From contig JAZGUH010000717.1 in assembly GCA_037893225.1 (NCBI GenBank), positions 372,001 through 436,000 on the forward strand: a DNA stretch of 64,000 bases, given 5' to 3'. A program made the translations under genes and the position numbers. Source of the DNA: Hippasteria phrygiana. Taxonomy: Eukaryota; Echinodermata; Asteroidea; Valvatida; Goniasteridae. Below are positions 57,168 through 64,000 of this stretch, in pieces. The notes under the pieces are model-generated. The model was not told the origin of the DNA. It saw nothing but the letters and a program-made list of their open reading frames with translations, and did not search any database. Every line of letters starts with the position of its first letter. Within the stretch, counting starts at the first letter, position 1.

Positions 57168-58900
57168 TTCGTTGCTGGATTACGACGAGAGATATGCGGC
57201 GTGCATGCGCGTCACTAACAGATGCAAAGGCTTTGAAAAATTGAGTCTATTGCTGTACTTCGAGGTCTGTAAACATGACTAGTTTTTATTGGCTACAGTC
57301 CCTTAGAATGTCCCCCGGATGGACCCTTTTGCGTGTTTGTGCACGTAATATTAAATATTAATATTAAAGGTCAACTATTTTGACTTGCCAGTTGGCAGTA
57401 AAAGCAGGCTTATCGATACACATGAACAGTGTTATTGTGCACTAAATCACTCTTAAAACATATTGATAAAAGAACAGCAAATATCGCGGCAAGTGCCACT
57501 CATCCAAACTTATGTGTATTTCCGCTACCCCGTAGATTAATGGACAAGGCAGACACAATAATTCATCTCGCAGTTTCTGTAAAAAGCTCTATATAATTTT
57601 TCAAGATGTATCCCATAAAAAAACAAATGGCCTGGATTTGACATTGATAATATGCTGCCTTGTGTCAAAGGCTGAATTCGTTTTGTAACTCATAACAGCA
57701 TTTTACGGCTGTTTCAAGTTAAACAAAATTTCCAAATTGGGTATGGAAATTTCCTCTCGGAAGTTCAGTCTTGAACTGAACTGATAAAATCCAATATGAT
57801 ACCTTCATAGAACAATGCATAAGTAAACAAAACGAAACTGAAAGCGGAACTTTGATCTGAAAATTCTCTGAAGGATCTGAACAATGAGCTGTATAAATAG
57901 TAGTACATCTGTATTGCTTTTATTTGTTCTCAGTCGATTTTTGCTGGGAAAGTAAATTTGCTAAAGGAGGAAATAATTCAATCTCATAATTATAATACTG
58001 CTATAGCCATTGCAATGCATGTTGCACACGTCTAAATATTGCATACGTTATTAATAACAATAATTATAAATACAAAAAACGGCGAACAATAATGATGCAA
58101 TCGGTGGCCCCCCTGATATGTTATAAACTAAATTTAGATGCATCATTAAAATAATCCCTTGAAATTTCTCAACCTAAAGGTTTGTTTAAGACTAAGGTGA
58201 GACGGATACAACACGCTTCGTTGCAAATTCAAAAATAGCTTTATTGAAGCGCTCCTTAATACACATGCCAAACTGTTAAAAATAATAATAAATCAAACAA
58301 TTAGCTCACCTAATTATAAATAACAAATAACAGCGGGTGCAGACCAGTACGAAGGATTTAACCACCAGATTTAAACACCAGATTTAAACCCAGTTGTAAA
58401 TATATTTTTATAACAGCGACCCCGATGTTTTTGCTCAACAAATTCTTTTGAAGAGTGTACATGGGGGGCGTAGGTTAGTGGGCTTGCTGGTTTTTAGTGG
58501 CTGCACTTTCAAAGTAGCCCTATTTCCAAATAGAACGCATGAATATCAACACAATAATTAAAAAGCATTATAAGCCTGCAATTATTAATAGACAAAGAAG
58601 AACAGGTACACACTTTGGGAATGGGGAGGGGTACGCGACCACGTACCCCCACCCCATTTATGCTCGATAAGCCTATTATACAGAAAGGTTTGGGCGAGGA
58701 GGAACTCCAACCTCCCCCCGATGTGATTGGTAACTACCCTTTTATATACATCAATTAACTGCTCAATTAATGTATGGTTGTATTGTAGTTTTTTACACAA
58801 ATTTTCTTTTATTTATAATGTCTTTTAATTAGCAATTTTAAGCTGATTGTAAGCGGGTAGGCTGTCGACTTGGTGTTTTTTTAATAGACCAGAATAATAC
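57168..58900. other. Region upstream of the receptor gene
   Basis: Presumed 5' UTR and promoter just above 57167, with a GCATGCGCGTCA (NRF1-like) site at about 57203. No exon is supported further right. Confidence 0.35.
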
Positions 58901-59770
58901 ATGCTTTAAAGGAGAATTCCAGGCTCTATAATATTTTATCTAGTCTAAAAGAACATACACTAACATACAGACTGCACCAAGAGTTGGATTTTCTTTGTTA
59001 TGGAGAACGACACACGCGCCCTTTATATTTACGATTTCTTGTCATTCAGCAGTACAAAGGGCGCATCCATACTGTTCGAAATTCCCGCGACATCCGGGAG
59101 ATTATGACGTAGTGTCCGCACCTCAATGGAAACCCATGGTTGGCTACGTGCGGTATGCACTGGTATCACACCTAGACGCAGCTTACTGCATATGAATACG
59201 TATAATTTATAAGGCGCCCGACTATTGCGTGTACGCGTAAGGCTGATGTTTACTTCGACTTGACGTGCTGCAATTTATCGTGGTTTTTCGTATTTTTTTA
59301 GAAGAGCACAAAGTCTGTTCTGGTCGGAAAGTAAATATGTTAGGCACTGCATCATCTGGAAGATTCTTAGCCTACCCCAGGAGAACTGCCTGCCGATTTT
59401 CCTCGAAGCAATCTGGTTCGAAGTCGTCGCGTTTTTATATTGTTCAGCCATGTCTTACAAATATCCGGTCGTTTGGGGATTGGGAATTTGGAAGAAGCTG
59501 AGACCTTTTAGAGAATTCGGTTTATTTGAGCAGCCAAAAGCTTGCCAAATCGTCATGATGTTGCTGTACTACAGCACGACCGAGTTTTGCTTTAGCAGTC
59601 AGGCAAAAATTCGCCAGGAATATAAAAAACAGACGTGCGTCAAGGAACAACACTGCCACGTTCTCGTGTGTGTTGCATGTATGGACAATGGTTCACTGCA
59701 CTGGTAGAGTGCAGCCACTACGTCACAGTATCCCGGATGTACCGATATTCCAGAGCAAAAGGGCGGCTCG
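58901..59770. repeat. Unresolved repeat with imperfect inverted ends
   Basis: CATCCGGGAGATTATGACGT (59091-59110) is roughly mirrored by TACGTCACAGTATCCCGGATG (59718-59738). Open frames inside show no domain. Possibly a degraded transposon. Confidence 0.4.
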
Positions 59771-60021
59771 CATGACGGCAGGCACGTTATGAAAAAACCT
59801 CCGGTTTATACGATTACCGAAACCAATCAAAATGAAATAGAAAGTAAGTCACAATTGCAATTAACGTTCTTTAACATTATGTTATTATAAACTCAGGGAA
59901 ACACATTTTATAGCGACTTCTTAACTGAAGACATAAGACAGGCCTACTGTCTTGTACCCCATTTTCATTAATTTACAGACTAATACTTTTCGAACCCCGA
60001 TCTTTCCTTTTGTCATATGAT

Positions 60022-60192
60022 GCACGATATGGGACAGAGGGGAACCCCTCCCCCCTCTCTTTTGTGTTGGTCATTGTGTTCCCGCAATCTCAGGAATTCG
60101 TTTCAGATGTCTAGGGGGGGGGGGGGGGGGGGGGTGTTAGGTAACAATAGTCTGGAGTGTGTATAGCGTATAGGCATATCGTGCTGGGTATA
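60022..60192. mobile_element. MITE with GCACGATATGGG ends, copy 2
   Basis: GCACGATATGGGACAG at the left and GGCATATCGTGC at the right. Shares TTTTGTGTT[AG]GTCATTGTG and CAATCTCAGGAATTC with the 45181 copy. A poly-G run fills the centre. Confidence 0.8.
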
Positions 60193-60216
60193 CCTTATTT
60201 TTGTTAGCGAGACTCT

Positions 60217-60633
60217 CTAGAATAACTTGTTTGTCAAAATCTGTGTTGCTTCTCTGCAACCTAAACTGGATACATTTCGCACCCATACGCTAGTCTCAAC
60301 CCAACCGGATTCATCATCACTCGGACATGAATCCTGAACGTTGAGGGCGGGTTCCTGGTTGCGAGGCGTGTTCTTGTCAACCGATTTCATGACGCCATCA
60401 GGGGTTGCGTACGCGTACTCACTATCGGGCTTACTCTCAACAACTAGGGCAGTGACGTCTCTTACTCTCGTCAACTGGGGCGGTGACGTCATCGGGGATT
60501 GCGTACATGTCATCACTCTCGGGCTTATTCTTGTCACCTTGGGTGGGACGTCATCAGGTGTTGCATACACAACATCAATAGATGTCTCTTTCTCGTCAAC
60601 TGGAGTAGTGACGTCAGCAGTGGTTGTGCACAC
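60217..60633 (-). pseudogene. Tail-like exon of a receptor related to 48133-57167
   Basis: An open frame of 138 codons ending in a stop. It contains DDESGWVETSVW, close to the SGWVDNIIY motif of the neighbouring receptor tail. It also has repeated VVYATPDDV / YAYATPDGV units about 21 residues apart, with TP, SP and Tyr sites. No good splice acceptor or transmembrane exon is seen near its 5' side within the window. It may be a last exon of a tandem paralogue running off the right edge, or a degraded copy. Function unknown; a signalling tail is inferred only from the shared motif. Confidence 0.45.
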
Positions 60634-60642
60634 GTCATTTTA

Positions 60643-60930
60643 ATAAAATATTACAGTTATAAAGGAATTAGTAAAATTGCATTTTTGTATTTGTCATTCG
60701 CTTTCAAAAAGCTTAATGTAGTTGGGATTAATATTACGATATTTATTTGAATCGACTTCATAAAATTCGCCCAAAAATCCTTTGATGATGATTATTCCTA
60801 GTTTCCTTTTCATATTTCTATTTTCTGTACTGTTATTCTTAGTCACCGTGTTTCTAAGCTACTGCATGTATGTGGATACCCTCCCTGGTCGATGCTTGCT
60901 GTGTTTAAGCGGCTATTCAGCGGAGGGGGT
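60643..60930 (+). repeat. Duplicated block A (second copy)
   Basis: Related to 43745-44040 but without the hairpin insertion. Followed by a C-rich tract as in the first copy. Confidence 0.85.
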
Positions 60931-61023
60931 GGCACAGGGGGGGCTCCCCCCACTGCCCAATCCCCTCCCCCTACCCCACCCCCCCCCCATCCCCATGGCC
61001 ACGGCAGAGTTTGTTTTTAATGA

Positions 61024-61146
61024 CAGTAGAATGTTGCTATAACGAACATCGTCTTGGGCTCCCAAATTGATGTATTATATAGAAAACGACAAAGTGAACA
61101 GTTTTTGTTGATCCCATATTATGTTCGTTTAAGTGGCATTCTACTG
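61024..61146. mobile_element. Short pogo-like MITE (123 bp)
   Basis: CAGTAGAATGTTGCTATAAC at the left; complement CAGTAGAATGCCACTTAAAC at the right, followed by TA. Shares the ATAACGAACAT and CTTGGGCTCCCAAATTG words with the 52606 element. Confidence 0.82.
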
Positions 61147-61224
61147 TATTATTATTGTCTTGTTGGTTTTGGGGGTTTGTTGGAGTGTTTAAAGGGCAGA
61201 GGGGAACAAAAAAGGCCCCATTTT

Positions 61225-61470
61225 TTAACCCTAACCATGCTAAATGCAACCGAATGCACCAATGGTAAAAAGTTGTTGCATTAGCAGTCAAGGCATGTTT
61301 CCTGCATGGTCTAATGCATTAGTATTATACAAGCCTCCAGCAACAAGGCTGGTACAGAAGAGTTCACTGCACAGTACACCATCGCATTTGGCAGGTTCTT
61401 ATTTCAGCTGTGTTGCATTCTGTTGCATTTGGCAGGGTGCTCAGAGAATACCTCGTGGGGGTTAGAATAT
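61225..61470. repeat. Repeat with TTAACCCTAACC start and TTGCATT words
   Basis: Starts TTAACCCTAACCATGC and ends GGGGGTTAGAATA. TGCATTTGGCAGG and TTGCATTAG words recur inside. Related in end sequence to the 150-bp MITE group. Confidence 0.55.
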
Positions 61471-62803
61471 TTTACATTTTGTCACATCCCCCAACCCGGC
61501 TGAGATACCTGGATACGGCACTTGTATGGCATTGCAGACAATATTTTAAACTTATTCTTAAGTAATAAATTAAATACGTTCAGCATATATAGTAAGTTGT
61601 TTACTAAGCCTCACTCTGTGCTTTTATACCGAGAGCCTCGCTTGCAAACGCGGAAGTTCCAGATCGGTGCTAGTCGTCAGTTTGGGATTCGTCTATTTCC
61701 TCAAGTGCGTTGCTATGATCGATTTTGGAAGAATGCAGCCGATGAAAAAAGCATTCCAGATTTTTCATTCTGTTTAGAAGAAACGACGAAAAAGTCGTTT
61801 TGAGTCGTTTCTCCCACTTAAAATACCTCCCTTTCACACCAGCCCATTGTCAAGATTTCAAGGGAACAAGATGTAATAAATTAATTAAGTCCATTGTTCA
61901 ATGGTGAGCTAGCTACGTGAAGCTTTACCCCGCTGATCCCTTGTTGCGTAACGAAACAATGGAATAAAAGGTTCGGTTCTTGAACGCGCTCAATTGAATT
62001 CAATAATGGCGTTTACAGTCAATTGGTGCCATTTATCCTCGTGCGTTGTATATACATGTACGTATCTCCCCTCTGCTCGCTCTGCCAAATGTCTTTCAGT
62101 GATGACGATTCGTACATATTTCTGAGTTGGAATACGTTTCCAGATAATGTTGTAGAAAGTGACTCAACCGAGACAGGGCCAATTTATTAGAATTCGTTAG
62201 TTATTCAAACCCGTACCAGTGCAATGTACCCTGTATTTTTGGACATTCGATGATGAATTAATTGCTACTTGCGAAGCGGCAGAATCAGAGGCGAAGAAAC
62301 GTCATATACTCTAGGATTTGCAAGGCCCCAGCCGACATGGACCCCTGTAACGGATCAATAAATGGTGGGGAAAAAAGCAAGAAATGGTAACAAGAATTGT
62401 TGTTCTCACAATTTGGCGTAGTAATTGTGCTCTCGGTAACTCAGTTTGGCTTATTTTTAGACTGTCAACATTCACAGCTCTTACTGTTAATATCAACCAT
62501 TAGAATGTCCAGCCAGATTGATTTTTCGCCATTAAGTTGATTTGTCGCCATGCATGGAGTTGTAATATAAAAATTGCAATTTCTGTGTCGATTGAGTCGT
62601 GTTTTTCTGTGTCGAGTTTTTTTTTAAAAGAATGGACAGTTAACTGCACATTCTTAAAAAGAATTTACTTCTCATATCAAAATGTTGAAATGCATAATGT
62701 AAGACTGATAAAATTATCACACAAAATGGTGATTTAATAAGAGATTTTTTTCGAGCCGCACACGTATCCTGTACGCGTATCAAATCTAATGGTCCCTAAT
62801 ATC
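61471..62803. other. Gene-free DNA
   Basis: No exon with domain support on either strand; no strong repeat. Confidence 0.4.
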
Positions 62804-63109
62804 CCCACTATGCAGTGGCTCGACTCGACATAGAGACGGTAAAATATTACTTATGAACGTTGTGCTCGATATTGATGCAATAATCTTGTGAAATGTGAAG
62901 GACGCCCTCTCGTGATTTCATTTGGTGTAACGAAATCACGAGAGGGCGCTATTTGCTGTACAAAATATGAATGGAGGAAAAAGCACACAACCAATGATAC
63001 TTGTTAAGCGTTTTGTCTCTTGTGTAATCCTGGGAAATCTTTGAAAATGTGTGCTGATCTTTGTGTATTCTGGTGCATGTACTGGTGCATGTAAAAGCCA
63101 ATGACCCAT
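62804..63109 (+). repeat. Duplicated block B (second copy)
   Basis: Matches 44444-44752 including the CGCCCTCTCGTGATTTC hairpin. The trailing TGGTGCATG is repeated with a 2-bp difference. Confidence 0.88.
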
Positions 63110-63149
63110 AGGGAGTAATTGCAGAATACCCCGCCACCCGAAAGAACCC

Positions 63150-63515
63150 CCGTTCAGCGGATACGGGGTGGGATGGAGTCTGACCAGGCGATAGAGGGGG
63201 CAATTTCTAAGTCCAATCTATGTCCCCGGTGGAGGAGCTGAGGTGGATCACTGATCTCTACTACACTCAGTGTAGTAGAGATCATGTGAGGTGGATACGC
63301 GAATACGCGGATACGGGGTGGGAGGGAGTCTGGCGGTGCGATAGAGTGCGCCATTTTCCCTTTAAAAAGAATCCTCCGAGGGGGCTGGGATGGGAATTGC
63401 GTGCGCAATTGGAATGGGAAGCTGTGCATAAACTGTAAGTCCAATGTATGTCCCCGGAGGTGGATACGCGGATACGGGGTGGGAGGGAGTCTGGCGGTGC
63501 GATAGAGGCAGAAAT
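63150..63515 (+). repeat. Irregular tandem repeat of a CGGATACGGGGTGGG unit
   Basis: Three units each contain GCGGATACGGGGTGGGA, GGAGTCTG and GCGATAGAG, and two contain AAGTCCAAT[CG]TATGTCCCCGG. The micro-hairpin at 63239-63296 interrupts the first spacer. Confidence 0.8.
63239..63296. repeat. Micro-hairpin flanked by 10-bp direct repeats (H5)
   Basis: TGAGGTGGAT at 63239-63248 and 63287-63296. The 38-nt insert holds TGATCTCTACTACAC, TCA and the exact complement. The hairpin core is the same as at 7845-7896. Confidence 0.78.
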
Positions 63516-63697
63516 TGTTAAATAATTGTTTAATAAGGAAAACAGCGTTGACCCTCCTCCACTAGTACACGTGTACGTGTGCCCAGTCTACTGTTTACCC
63601 ATGGAGGAAGGTATATGTGAATAGTTTATTGAGGGCAATGAACAGTGACCCCGTATCCGCGTTTTCGGATACGAGGTGGAGATACGAGTGTCGTATA

Positions 63698-63788
63698 CAC
63701 TATGAACATCTAACAAAAGAAAACCCACGCAGTCCTTTGTTACAAACAAAGGACTGCGTGGGTTTTCTTTTGTTAGATGTTCATAGTG
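63698..63788. repeat. Perfect 91-bp palindrome with CACTA ends
   Basis: Arms of 44 bp match without mismatch around a 3-bp spacer (63742-63744). The outer bases are CACTATGAACATC and ATA occurs directly outside both ends. CACTA termini with 3-bp duplications recall EnSpm/CACTA elements, but nothing else supports that. Confidence 0.85.
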
Positions 63789-63802
63789 ATATATAGGCCT
63801 AG

Positions 63803-64000
63803 TTGTTTTTCTTGTGATTTTTATGTCTTCTATTTGTGGGGAGGAGCTAATCTTACGGAGGGCGGGGAAGCTGCAAAGTGACCACTTTAATCACCCCTTA
63901 CCAGCCCACCGCTCAAGTGATAAAATACCAGGCATTTTTATGTTTACATAGTGATCTCGAAGTGATGTCTGATTAAATGCAAATAATGACGTACATTGAT
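63803..64000 (+). repeat. Duplicated block D (second copy)
   Basis: Matches 45829-46054 and runs off the window. Lacks the CATGGAGGAAGGGG insertion present in the first copy. Confidence 0.85.

Noticed and set aside
63150..63515. CRISPR-like array
   Set aside because: Three irregular tandem units without constant repeat and spacer lengths, in a eukaryotic genome.

Overview
The window is eukaryotic nuclear DNA, AT-rich, intron-rich and dense in transposon relics. All three host genes I can support lie on the minus strand. The animal is probably a marine invertebrate deuterostome, with an echinoderm (perhaps a sea star) the most likely. This rests on vertebrate-like Rab10 and MAK/CILK1 kinase sequences, a WSC-CCP receptor of invertebrate style, (TACATG)n microsatellites, and MITE ends that I recall from echinoderm genomes. 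The phylum is inference; no species marker is present.

Host genes, from left to right. (1) 13447-13573 is the first coding exon of a Rab10-type small GTPase. The rest of that gene must lie beyond the left edge, so the first 13.4 kb is most simply its first intron, which is full of transposons. (2) 19376-42264 is a complete MAK/CILK1 (RCK family) ciliary kinase gene. I rebuilt 13 coding exons with matching splice phases, giving 595 codons plus stop. It has a probable 5' UTR exon at about 43441-43550 and a 22-nt last coding exon that sits 5.4 kb past exon 12. (3) 48133-57167 is a type I membrane protein of 478 aa in seven exons: signal peptide, WSC domain, CCP/sushi domain, Ser/Thr-rich stalk, transmembrane segment and a cytoplasmic tail with two GWV[DE]NIIY motifs. 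At 60217-60633 an open exon-like stretch resembles the tail of a related receptor.

Mobile DNA. Rab10 intron 1 holds a 3.2-kb inverted repeat. Within it lie a P-element-like transposon (10660-12075, carrying a frameshifted THAP exon) and an internally deleted derivative (12684-13156). A diverged relative sits upstream of the kinase coding exons (42593-43061). All three have GGTCAT ends, GTCAACA-rich subterminal repeats and 8-bp target duplications. Kinase intron 12 contains a 5'-truncated non-LTR retrotransposon (19991-22918, with a long intact endonuclease-reverse transcriptase frame) inserted in one arm of a head-to-head Penelope-like element (19879-24195) that encodes a GIY-YIG domain. A tRNA-derived SINE follows. 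Intron 2 of the receptor holds a pogo/Tigger-like element (52606-56535) with two further inverted-repeat elements inside it. Other elements with visible ends include an hAT-like element with a perfect 8-bp duplication (32450-34481), a TTAA-flanked element (44955-45752), a 3-bp-duplication element (27819-28909), a recurring 150-bp MITE with telomere-like ends, and several short MITEs.

The most unusual signal is a set of very short hairpins of 20-38 bp, at least five of them, each flanked by 7-10 bp direct repeats as if it were a tiny insertion. One (43973-44006) is absent from a related copy of the same sequence elsewhere in the window (about 60868-60885), which acts as an empty site. I found no rRNA, true tRNA, CRISPR or prokaryotic feature.
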